Source of the DNA: Nocardiopsis sp. JB363
GTDB lineage: Bacteria; Actinomycetota; Actinomycetes; Streptosporangiales; Streptosporangiaceae
NCBI RefSeq assembly: GCF_900143625.1
Contig: NZ_FRFF01000133.1
Span: 1 to 64,000, forward strand
Length of the DNA stretch: 64,000 nt
Direction of reading: 5' to 3'
Below, in pieces: positions 24,415 to 30,812 of this stretch (position 1 is the first letter of the stretch; every line of letters starts with the position of its first letter). The position numbers and the translations under genes were made by a program. The notes beneath the pieces were generated by a model. The model worked only from the letters and a program-made list of their open reading frames with translations, was not told the DNA's origin and did not search any database.

Positions 24415-24545
24415 GGGTTGCCGTTCTTGTCGTCGGGCTCGGTGGTGCCGTACTCCGGCTCCAGGCGGCGGGCCTGGGCGTCCACAGCCGCCTGCTCCTC
24501 AGGGGTGAGTGGGGCGTCCTCATCGTCTGGTCGTCTCGTGGTCAC
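24411..24545 (-). CDS. Small acidic hypothetical peptide
   Basis: 44 residues from a GTG at 24545, with AAGGAAGG about 8 bases upstream. It is highly charged (TTRRPDDEDAPLTPEEQAAV ...), contains no Cys or membrane segment, and is probably helical in the middle. It overlaps the BldC-like gene by four bases, which is the best evidence that it is translated. A run of 14 G and a strong hairpin lie just upstream. I recognise no family. Confidence 0.5.
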   Translation of the reverse strand: MTTRRPDDEDAPLTPEEQAAVDAQARRLEPEYGTTEPDDKNGNP

Positions 24546-24566
24546 GGCGCACCTTCCTTCCCGACC

Positions 24567-24611
24567 GGGGGGGGGGGGGGCTGGCTCTGATTGGACCCAG
24601 AGCCAGCCCCC
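24567..24611. repeat. G14 homopolymer fused to a 14-bp hairpin
   Basis: Positions 24567-24580 are 14 consecutive G. The last five pair with 24607-24611 and CTGGCTCTG (24581-24589) pairs with CAGAGCCAG (24598-24606), enclosing ATTGGACC. The element lies 22 bases upstream of the GTG of the 44-residue gene and after the stop of the 87-residue gene, so it can terminate the upstream transcript. The long mononucleotide run could vary in length by slippage. Confidence 0.65.
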
Positions 24612-24672
24612 ACCTTTGTGGTGAGGTGGTGATGTTCCCCGACCGTCACAGGGTTTCCATCACCTCACCGGT

Positions 24673-24936
24673 CTATGAGGTCTGGTACCGGTCAGGGTGT
24701 CGGGTGAGGAGGTGTCGGACTCCGGATCTGAGTTGGGCCCATTGGGCGGAGTCGAACCGGGCGGCGGCGGCCAGTGCAGCGGCGGACTGGGCGGCTGCCT
24801 GCCGGGCGGCCACCATCTCTAGGAGCGCCAACCCGGTTTGGGCGTCAGCGGCGGCCCGCGCCCGGTGGGCCATCACCGTGGGGGTTTGCTGCTCGGCCCA
24901 CCCCGTGTAGGGGGGCACCCGCATCGGATAGCTCAT
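24673..24936 (-). CDS. Small Ala-rich helical hypothetical protein
   Basis: 87 residues. The middle is a long Ala/Gln/Arg-rich amphipathic helix (from HRARAAADAQTGLALLEMVA to AQSAAALAAAARFDS), the ends contain Pro/Tyr and HLLTRHPDRYQTS. The ATG at 24936 overlaps the stop of the ATPase gene (ATGA), so the pair is coupled. I recognise no family. Small partners encoded after RsbW-like ATPases are common in actinomycete accessory operons. Confidence 0.6.
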   Translation of the reverse strand: MSYPMRVPPYTGWAEQQTPTVMAHRARAAADAQTGLALLEMVAARQAAAQSAAALAAAARFDSAQWAQLRSGVRHLLTRHPDRYQTS

Positions 24937-25424
24937 GGCATCTCCAGGGCGGCGCGCAGAGTGATCTCACCGGCGGGGGTGGAAACCCAGTCCCAGAACA
25001 CGGAGACGTGATCGACCAACAGCATCCCAGACCGGTCGGGGCGCAACTCCGGCAGCGAGGGGTGGACCACCCCAGGCCGGGGACCCTGGTCAGTGACGGA
25101 CAAGTACGCCAGGAACGGGCCACGGCGAATGGTCACCGTGGTCTCCCTACCAGGAAGCCCGGACGCGGTGTGGCGGTGCGCGTTGGAGACCAGGGCGACC
25201 GCCACGGACGCGGCATCACACGCCCTCGCATCACCGCACCGCATGTGCCGCCACTGCTGGTACACCCACCGCTGGACAGCGGTCACATCCCGCTCGGTAG
25301 AGCCGACCACGATCCCGCTGGTGTGGGCGGGCAGGCCGGTGAGCCGCTTGGGGTAAGGGCCGGCCGGTTGGGGTTTGAGAATTGGAATGTCTGGTGTGCG
25401 CGGTCGGGGGACGGTACCATTCAT
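24933..25424 (-). CDS. RsbW-like ATP-binding protein (GHKL/HATPase_c_2 domain)
   Basis: 163 residues. The N-box helix DAASVAVALVSNAHRHTASG carries the Asn and His of GHKL ATPases. The G1 region is LSVTDQGPRPG and the late SGMLLVDHVSVFWDW matches the G2 region of actinomycete anti-sigma-factor-type kinases. Such proteins are numerous in actinomycetes, usually next to DUF397 or XRE genes, and may phosphorylate or sequester regulators. It is the first gene of the reverse-strand run leading to the precursor-like gene. Confidence 0.75.
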   Translation of the reverse strand: MNGTVPRPRTPDIPILKPQPAGPYPKRLTGLPAHTSGIVVGSTERDVTAVQRWVYQQWRHMRCGDARACDAASVAVALVSNAHRHTASGLPGRETTVTIRRGPFLAYLSVTDQGPRPGVVHPSLPELRPDRSGMLLVDHVSVFWDWVSTPAGEITLRAALEMP

Positions 25425-25462
25425 GCTGTCTCACTCCGGTGTGTTCGGGGTGGGGCTACAGT

Positions 25463-25501
25463 CCCGGGCGACCGCCTTCGACTTCGGTCACCGGGGCTTT
25501 T
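25463..25501 (+). terminator. Forward terminator with no coding gene upstream
   Basis: CCCGG (25463-25467) pairs with CCGGG (25491-25495) and GACC (25470-25473) with GGTC (25486-25489), followed by TTTT. It is on the forward strand just outside the divergently oriented ATPase gene, the same arrangement as the terminator at 20141-20183, so a short RNA may end here. Confidence 0.55.
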
Positions 25502-25512
25502 CTTGTGTGGTG

Positions 25513-25720
25513 GTCGACCCGTCTCGCACCGAATCGTTTGAGACGGGTCGACTCTTGCTCCCGCCCCGTGGAGGGCGGGGTGTTCGAGGTGGCCACCCCA
25601 CGGGCCGTGTCACTCGTAGGGTGGCCGGTTCAGCTCAGGAACCCCACATCTCCCCAGACGAAGATCCGCTGAGCTGGTCCCCGATTCAGGTACTCCCCGA
25701 AGCGGGATCGGCACGGTGAG
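25513..25720. other. Hairpin-dense non-coding region, candidate structured RNA
   Basis: Four perfect stems follow one another: 13 bp (25513-25525 with 25540-25552), 7 bp (25560-25566 with 25573-25579), 8 bp (25591-25598 with 25619-25626) and 7 bp (25631-25637 with 25670-25676). The open frames across it look non-protein-like. The run of GC hairpins followed by CAGGAACCCCACAT and GAAGCGGGATC resembles the 3' scaffold region downstream of tnpB genes of IS200/IS605 elements (omega RNA), but no tnpB is present. It may instead be an independent RNA. Confidence 0.45.
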
Positions 25721-25775
25721 GTGCCTGAAAGGGACTCTTCCACTGCTGGCCAGGTTGGTCTATATTCATCGCACA

Positions 25776-25789
25776 GAACGTTTACGTTC
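25776..25789. promoter_or_regulatory. Palindrome upstream of the second XRE gene
   Basis: The perfect dyad GAACGT-TT-ACGTTC lies about 50 bases before the XRE start in a locally AT-rich promoter-like segment. XRE regulators usually bind such dyads to control their own operon, so this is a reasonable operator candidate. No identical copy was noticed before the other XRE gene. Confidence 0.5.
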
Positions 25790-25838
25790 CTATGGCAAGC
25801 GATACAAACTGATAGCCCGGTGATATTGGTGGTGAGGT

Positions 25839-26648
25839 GTGGGATCAAGCGATTCCGCCCGGCAGCGCTTCGGTAAGCTACTCAAGAAATACCGTGCCCT
25901 ATCAGGCATGACGCAACAGGAGCTAGCCAAAGCTGCCGTGATCGCGCAGAGCACCGTCAGCGAACTAGAGGGAGGGAGGAAAGGGACACGACGCGAGCAA
26001 GTGGAACGAATAGACGCAGCTCTTATCGCTCACGGGGTGCTGCTGAACGCATGGGAAGCAGCGTTCTCCCCAACAGGGATGATCGGGTACTTCCGTGAAG
26101 TCGCTGAGGATGAGCAGGTCGCTATCGAGATCCGTGAATACGCGCTCGGGCTTGTGCCTGGACTGGTGCAGGTTGAACAGTACGCGCGGGCGATCAGTGA
26201 GCTTGCGTCCCCCTATGCCTCACCAGGGCAGATTGACCAGATTGTCCAGGCGCGTCTTTTCCGGCAACAGATCCTTGACCGGGAACACCCGCCGATGATG
26301 GTCGTGATACTGGATGAGTCGGTTCTCCGTCGCCGGTTCTCTAACCCCAAGGTGATGCCCGCGCAGATTAGCCACCTATTGGAGCTGAGCTATCGTCCCC
26401 GTATCACCATCCAAATCATCCCAACCGACACCGAGGATCACGCGGGCCTGAGCGGGTCGTTTAGGCTGAGCACTGCCCCTGACAGCAGCCCCTTCGCTTA
26501 CGTCGAGGGCCAAGAGACGGGCATGACCCTCAAGGAACCCGAGATCGTGGCAAGCTATGAGCGAACATTCGCGGACCTGCGAAGCTTCGCTCTGCCTGTG
26601 CCCGCGTCACGATCCCGGATGGAAGAGATTCGAGGAAGCATCACATGA
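25839..26648 (+). CDS. XRE-family regulator with DUF5753 domain, second copy
   Basis: 269 residues. HTH at residues 8-60 (RFGKLLKKYRALSGMTQQEL, then VIAQSTVSELEGGRKGTRRE), then the DUF5753 domain with the typical LGLVPGLVQVEQYARAI, RLFRQQILDREHPP and RITIQIIPTDTEDHAGLSGS stretches. Codon use is less GC-rich than in neighbouring genes, suggesting recent transfer. The GTG at 25839 follows GGTGAGG very closely, so the start is not certain. Its stop overlaps the DUF397 start (ATGA). Confidence 0.9.
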   Translation: MGSSDSARQRFGKLLKKYRALSGMTQQELAKAAVIAQSTVSELEGGRKGTRREQVERIDAALIAHGVLLNAWEAAFSPTGMIGYFREVAEDEQVAIEIREYALGLVPGLVQVEQYARAISELASPYASPGQIDQIVQARLFRQQILDREHPPMMVVILDESVLRRRFSNPKVMPAQISHLLELSYRPRITIQIIPTDTEDHAGLSGSFRLSTAPDSSPFAYVEGQETGMTLKEPEIVASYERTFADLRSFALPVPASRSRMEEIRGSIT

Positions 26649-26830
26649 TGACCGATGGTTGGAAGAAGTCCAGCTACAGCAACGGCCAGGGCGGCAACTG
26701 TGTGGAGGCGCGCAGCGATACGGGCGCTTCCCAGGTGCTCATGCGTGACACCCAGAACCGTGAGCTGGGCCACCTGGAGATGCCCGCGTCGGAGTGGGCG
26801 ACCCTGCTCCGCACCGCAGCACGTGTCTAG
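26645..26830 (+). CDS. DUF397 protein, second copy
   Basis: 61 residues with one canonical motif, WKKSSYSNGQGGNCVEARSD, and the usual ending MRDTQNRELGHLEMPASEWA. It overlaps the XRE stop by four bases, so the pair is an operon. Unlike the copy at 14805-15059 it has a single motif and keeps the Cys. A strong T-tailed hairpin follows. Confidence 0.9.
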   Translation: MMTDGWKKSSYSNGQGGNCVEARSDTGASQVLMRDTQNRELGHLEMPASEWATLLRTAARV

Positions 26831-26851
26831 CGATATCGCTTTGACATGAGT

Positions 26852-26886
26852 CGGACCCCACCAGAGGAGTTGGTGGGGTCCGGTTT
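26852..26886 (+). terminator. Rho-independent terminator of the XRE-DUF397 operon
   Basis: A perfect 12-bp stem (26852-26863 with 26871-26882) with a 7-base loop is followed by TTTT, 21 bases after the DUF397 stop. Confidence 0.85.
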
Positions 26887-26952
26887 TGTGTTCAGCGGGC
26901 ACAGGCTACCCCGGGGGTCTACCGACCACCAGGACCAAAGGCCCGTCACTCC

Positions 26953-27102
26953 GGTCCATCCCCGCGTGCGCGGGGCTCACCAAGAGGGTTGGCGCGGTTA
27001 GATTCGGATTCACGGTCCATCCCCGCGTGCGCGGGGCTCACCCCGCGGCTCCTTTTGATTGACGAAATGGGGTCGGTCCATCCCCGCGTGCGCGGGGCTC
27101 AC
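26953..27102. CRISPR. Short type I-E-like CRISPR array, 3 repeats and 2 spacers, no cas genes nearby
   Basis: Three identical 28-base repeats lie at 26953-26980, 27014-27041 and 27075-27102, separated by two unrelated 33-base spacers (26981-27013, 27042-27074). The CCCCGCG-TG-CGCGGGG hairpin core and the 28/33 spacing match type I-E. By comparison with E. coli repeat polarity the transcript would run on the reverse strand, putting the leader to the right, where 27103-27190 is somewhat AT-richer. No cas gene is in the window, so the array is orphan or served from elsewhere. Confidence 0.93.
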
Positions 27103-27336
27103 AGTTAATGACCTGCGACAACGCGAGACTTTATCTTCGCGTTATCAAGCACTGAGGGGTGCAACTGCTGATGATCCTACGGGAGCTTTTGGCCTGAGAC
27201 AGGTAACGACCATGACCTCTGAGGCTCGCTCACGTTGGCCCCGAACCTGCTCGCTTGGAGTGGGGGTGGCGGCTTCCGGGTCGAGGCGCATCGGGGAGGA
27301 TGCACTTGGCATGACCCCGTTGCGCAGGAGAACTCC

Positions 27337-28116
27337 TTGTCCCAGTCCCAGAACGCCTACTTCGTCCGGACCGGCGCTGACCGTTTCGTTCCCACCGAGC
27401 ACGTCAGCGGCGCTTGGAACACCGCCGAGCAGCACTTCAGCCCGCTGGGCGGTCTCATCACCCACGCCATCGAAACCCACACCGCCGATCGGGGCCTTCA
27501 GCTCTCCCGGATCAGCTTCGACATCCTGGGCACGTTGGCGATGGACGAGTGCCGCATCGAGGTGAACACCATCCGTCCCGGGCGCACCATCGAGTTGGTC
27601 GAGGCGCTGGTGCACATCGGGGACCGCACCGCGGTGCGGGCACGGGCATGGTCGCTCATGGCGGGCGAAACCGGCACGATCGAGGGCGGCGGAGCCGACC
27701 CCCTGCCCGATCCGGAAGGCCTGGCGAAGAAGCCGCTCAGCTCGATCTGGCCCGGCGGGTACATCGCCTCCCTGGACGCTCGCCCGGTCGTCCCCTCCGT
27801 ACCGGGGCGTGGCACGGCGTGGCTCTCCACCGACGTGGAACTGGTGGCCGGCGAGAAGGCCGGCCCGGTGGCCTCCTTCGTCAAACTGGTCGACACCGCC
27901 AACGGTGTCGCGGTGCGCGAATCTCCCCTGGAGTGGATGTTCCCCAACGTCGACCTCACCGTGCACCTGTTCCGGCAGCCGGAGGGGGACTGGGTCGGGC
28001 TGGACACCACGGTGGCCTTCGGCCCCACGGGGCTGGGTCTGACCAGCTCGGCCCTGCACGATCGGCGGGGGCAGGTCGGCCGCGCCGAGCAGAGCCTCAC
28101 CGTCCGCCCCATGTAG
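27337..28116 (+). CDS. Thioesterase family protein (double hotdog, TesB-like)
   Basis: About 259 residues from a TTG at 27337, chosen because AGGAG lies 6 bases upstream and it starts just before the conserved region. The first hotdog has WNTAEQHFSPLGGLITHAIE and ISFDILGTLAMDECRIEV; the second has SSIWPGGYIASLDARP, GTAWLSTDVELVAGE and LTVHLFRQPEGDWVGLDTTV, typical of acyl-CoA thioesterase II-like proteins. It would hydrolyse acyl-CoA thioesters in the cytoplasm. It stands alone between the CRISPR array and the MFS gene. Confidence 0.8.
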   Translation: MSQSQNAYFVRTGADRFVPTEHVSGAWNTAEQHFSPLGGLITHAIETHTADRGLQLSRISFDILGTLAMDECRIEVNTIRPGRTIELVEALVHIGDRTAVRARAWSLMAGETGTIEGGGADPLPDPEGLAKKPLSSIWPGGYIASLDARPVVPSVPGRGTAWLSTDVELVAGEKAGPVASFVKLVDTANGVAVRESPLEWMFPNVDLTVHLFRQPEGDWVGLDTTVAFGPTGLGLTSSALHDRRGQVGRAEQSLTVRPM

Positions 28117-28134
28117 CGGTCACGGGTGGGTGTC

Positions 28135-29364
28135 TCAGGAGGTCGGGAGTCGGCGCAGGCGTAGGGCGCACAGGCCCGCGAGCACGGTGAGGGTCATGGC
28201 CAGGGCGACGGTTCCGTTCCAGCCCACGGCGTCGTAGACCACGCCTCCCAACCACCCGAACAGGCTCGCACCCAGGTAGTAGGCGAGCGTGTAGACGGCC
28301 GTGGCCTGCGCGCGGCCGGTGGTGGCGTGGGATCCCACCCAGGCCGAAGCGGTGGCGTGGGCGCAGAAGAACGCGAAGGTCAGCAGCAACAGGGTGGCCG
28401 GCAGCAGGATGATCGAGGTGGTGAACAGTCCGCCGAGTCCGATCAGGAGCAGGACGGTGGCGGTGGTGAGCACTCCGTAGCGCCCCCAGCGCAGGGTGGC
28501 CGATCCGGCCATCCCTGAGCCGACCATGCCTGCGGTGTAGGACAGGAACAGCAGTGAGGCCACGGCCTGGGACAGGCCGAAGGGTTCGTCGGTGAGGCGG
28601 AAGCCCAGGACGTTGTACACGGCCATGAAGGCGCCCATCAGCAGGAGCGCCTGGGCGTACATGGGCACCAGGCCGGGGGTGGTCATGGCGGCCTTGAGTC
28701 GGCTGCCCATGCCGAGGGTGTCGTCGGTCGAGGCGGGGCGTGTGGCGGGCGCGCCCTTGGTCTGTCGGGGCAGGACGAGGACGAACACCACGAGGGCGAC
28801 CAGGCCCAGGATGGTGTTGGCGGCGATGCCCCACTGCCAGCCGCCGTGTTCGGCGGCGAAGCCCGCCAGGAGGCGTCCGCCCATGCCGCCGAGGGGGTTA
28901 CCGGCGATGTACAGGCCGGTGGCCTTGGGTGCGTCGCGGGGGTGGATCTCCTCGGCGAGGTAGGCCACGGCGGCCGCCGAGACCCCGCCCAGGGCGGCGC
29001 CCTGGAGGGTGCGCAGGAGCAGGAGCGTCCAGAGTTCGGTGGCGAAGGGCGCGGCGGTGCCCAGCACGATGGCCAGCAGGAGGGAGAGGCCGATGACGCG
29101 GGCGCGGCCGATACGGTCGGCGACACCGCTCCAGATGAGGGTGAAGCCGGCGAGGCCGCCGGTGGCCAGGGAGACGGTGAGCGCGGCCTGGCCCGCGGAG
29201 GTGCCGAACCCCGAGGCGATGGCGGGCAGGATCGGCTGGACCGACCACAGTTGGGCGAAGGTGGCGACGGCGGCGGCGATCAGGGCGATGACCGTGCGCC
29301 GGTAGGCGGAGGTGCCGGCCCTGGGTCTGGGGTCGGTCGAGGGTGGCACGCTGGTCACGGTCAT
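28135..29364 (-). CDS. MFS transporter, YnfM-like
   Basis: 409 residues with twelve predicted membrane helices. The first half carries the MFS motif A region (GVADRIGRARVIGLSLLL), FAQLWSVQPILPAIASGFGT near the first helix and AAVAYLAEEIHPRDAPKATG, as in the YnfM/arabinose-efflux group. It is divergent from a LysR gene, 69 bases apart, which is the usual arrangement for this transporter and probably its regulator. The exported compound is not known. Confidence 0.9.
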   Translation of the reverse strand: MTVTSVPPSTDPRPRAGTSAYRRTVIALIAAAVATFAQLWSVQPILPAIASGFGTSAGQAALTVSLATGGLAGFTLIWSGVADRIGRARVIGLSLLLAIVLGTAAPFATELWTLLLLRTLQGAALGGVSAAAVAYLAEEIHPRDAPKATGLYIAGNPLGGMGGRLLAGFAAEHGGWQWGIAANTILGLVALVVFVLVLPRQTKGAPATRPASTDDTLGMGSRLKAAMTTPGLVPMYAQALLLMGAFMAVYNVLGFRLTDEPFGLSQAVASLLFLSYTAGMVGSGMAGSATLRWGRYGVLTTATVLLLIGLGGLFTTSIILLPATLLLLTFAFFCAHATASAWVGSHATTGRAQATAVYTLAYYLGASLFGWLGGVVYDAVGWNGTVALAMTLTVLAGLCALRLRRLPTS

Positions 29365-29399
29365 GGTTCAACGCTAGGAAGCCCGCTTTCATACGTCCA

Positions 29400-29423
29400 A
29401 TGCATGCTTTCACGTTCGTGCAT
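29400..29423. promoter_or_regulatory. Putative LysR-binding dyad
   Basis: ATGCA (29400-29404) and TGCAT (29419-29423) form an interrupted inverted repeat in the 69-bp gap between the divergent MFS and LysR genes, in the position where LysR regulators bind. CATACT at 29421-29426 could be a -10 element about 8 bases before the LysR ATG, implying a leaderless transcript. Confidence 0.45.
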
Positions 29424-29433
29424 ACTGATCTGC

Positions 29434-30366
29434 ATGGATAGCGCTGAGCTGGACGACCTGACCCATGTGTTGGCGCCCCGATTGCGGATGTTGTCGGCCA
29501 TCGCCAGGACCCAGCACATCACCCACGCGGCTGCGTCCCTGGACATGCCACAACCCACGCTGAGCAGGGCTTTGGCCCGACTTCAGGAGGAATTGGGCAT
29601 CGCGTTGATCGAACGCACCGGGCGTGGGATCCGACTGACCCGGGCGGGGCGGACGCTGCTTCCGCACGTGGAGCGGTCGCTGGAGGATCTACGCCAGGGT
29701 GTGGCCGAGCTCACCGGCGCCGAGGAGGGCCGGGTGGCGTTGACGTTCCTGCCCACGCTGGGGGTGGAGGTGGTGCCGGTGTTGCTGCGGGGCTTTCGCG
29801 CCGAGCATCCGGGGGTGCGTTTCACCCTGACCCAGGAGCCGTGGGCGCAGTCGCTGCGGCGGTTGTCGTCGGGAGACGCGGACCTGGCGTTGACCTCTCC
29901 CCTGCCCTCGGGTCAGGGGTTGGTCTCCCAGGTGTTGCAGACCCAGTACCTGCGTCTGGTGGTACCCGAGGGGCATCCGTTGGCGGGGCGGGGCGAGGTG
30001 TCGTTGGCGGCGGCGCGCGATGACTTCATCCTGCTCAAGCCGGGTCGGGGGGTGCGGCACCTGACCGATCGGCTCAGCGATCGGGCCGGGTTCACGCCCA
30101 CGGTGGCGTTCGAGGCCGACGACATCAACACGGCCCGGGGGTTGGTCGCGGCGGGGTTGGGGGTGTCGGTGCTACCGGCCCGCCCCAGGGGCCCGTTGGG
30201 CGGCACGGTGGAGCTGGTCATCATCGATGGTGAGGCCGAACGGCCGGTGGGCATCGCGTGGCCCAGTGCGGGTTCGGGCGGTGGTTACGAACCCCCGGCG
30301 GTGGCGTTGTTCCGCGAGTACGTGTGCCGGGTGGGCCCGAAGGTCCTTCCGAACCTGACCGGGTGA
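29434..30366 (+). CDS. LysR family transcriptional regulator
   Basis: 310 residues. The HTH is MLSAIARTQHITHAAASLDM with PQPTLSRALARLQEELGIAL and RTGRGIRLTRAGRTLL, followed by the periplasmic-binding-like effector domain (VALTFLPTLGVEVVPVLLRG, GVRHLTDRLSDRAGF, GLVAAGLGVSVLPA). The ATG at 29434 starts eleven residues before the conserved region and has no clear ribosome site. It likely controls the divergent MFS gene in response to that pump's substrate. Confidence 0.9.
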   Translation: MDSAELDDLTHVLAPRLRMLSAIARTQHITHAAASLDMPQPTLSRALARLQEELGIALIERTGRGIRLTRAGRTLLPHVERSLEDLRQGVAELTGAEEGRVALTFLPTLGVEVVPVLLRGFRAEHPGVRFTLTQEPWAQSLRRLSSGDADLALTSPLPSGQGLVSQVLQTQYLRLVVPEGHPLAGRGEVSLAAARDDFILLKPGRGVRHLTDRLSDRAGFTPTVAFEADDINTARGLVAAGLGVSVLPARPRGPLGGTVELVIIDGEAERPVGIAWPSAGSGGGYEPPAVALFREYVCRVGPKVLPNLTG

Positions 30367-30419
30367 TCGGGCCACCGGCCGCGTCCGACCCCGCCCACCG
30401 GGTTCACGTCATGACGATG

Positions 30420-30462
30420 TGAAGATTTCTTCAATTAAGCATATGGTGGATGTGATCATCAC
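30420..30462. promoter_or_regulatory. Inverted repeats upstream of the ArsR-type gene
   Basis: TGAAGA-TT-TCTTCA (30420-30433) and GTGAT-C-ATCAC (30452-30462) flank an AT-rich ATTAAGCATATG segment just before the ArsR start. Either can be an autoregulatory operator of the ArsR protein; the AT-richness marks a promoter. Confidence 0.4.
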
Positions 30463-30484
30463 GTCCCCGAACCCGAGGCCTACT

Positions 30485-30811
30485 GTGCACCGTCCCCTCT
30501 ACCAGGCCAAGGCGGAGTTCTTCCGCATGCTCGGCCACCCCGTCCGCATCCGCGTCCTGGAGCTACTCCAGGACGGCCCCAAACCCGTCCGTGAACTCCT
30601 GGCCGACGTGGACGTGGAACCCTCCAACCTCTCCCAACAGCTCTCGGTCCTGCGCCGCTCGGGCATCGTCACCTCCCGACGCGAGGGCTCCACCGTGGTC
30701 TACGAACTGGCCGGTGCCGACGTCGCCGACCTCCTGGGCGCCGCCCGCCGCATCCTCACCGAACTCAGCACCGGCCGTGAGGAACTGTTGGCGGAGCTGC
30801 GTGAGAGCTGA
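30485..30811 (+). CDS. ArsR/SmtB family transcriptional regulator
   Basis: About 108 residues from a GTG at 30485 (GAGG 7 bases upstream), which gives the family start MHRPLYQAKAEFFRMLGHPV. The winged helix is VRELLADVDVEPSNLSQQLS with VLRRSGIVTSRREGSTVVYE. The classic metal-binding CxC of ArsR or SmtB helix alpha3 is absent, so the signal is probably not arsenic or zinc through that site. The stop lies one base before the SulP start, so the pair forms an operon; ArsR-SulP pairs are common in actinobacteria. Confidence 0.85.
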   Translation: MHRPLYQAKAEFFRMLGHPVRIRVLELLQDGPKPVRELLADVDVEPSNLSQQLSVLRRSGIVTSRREGSTVVYELAGADVADLLGAARRILTELSTGREELLAELRES

Positions 30812-30812
30812 C

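Noticed and set aside
25375-25719. Forward frame through the hairpin-dense region
   Set aside because: No ribosome site, no family resemblance, and the sequence is dominated by inverted repeats, so it is treated as non-coding.
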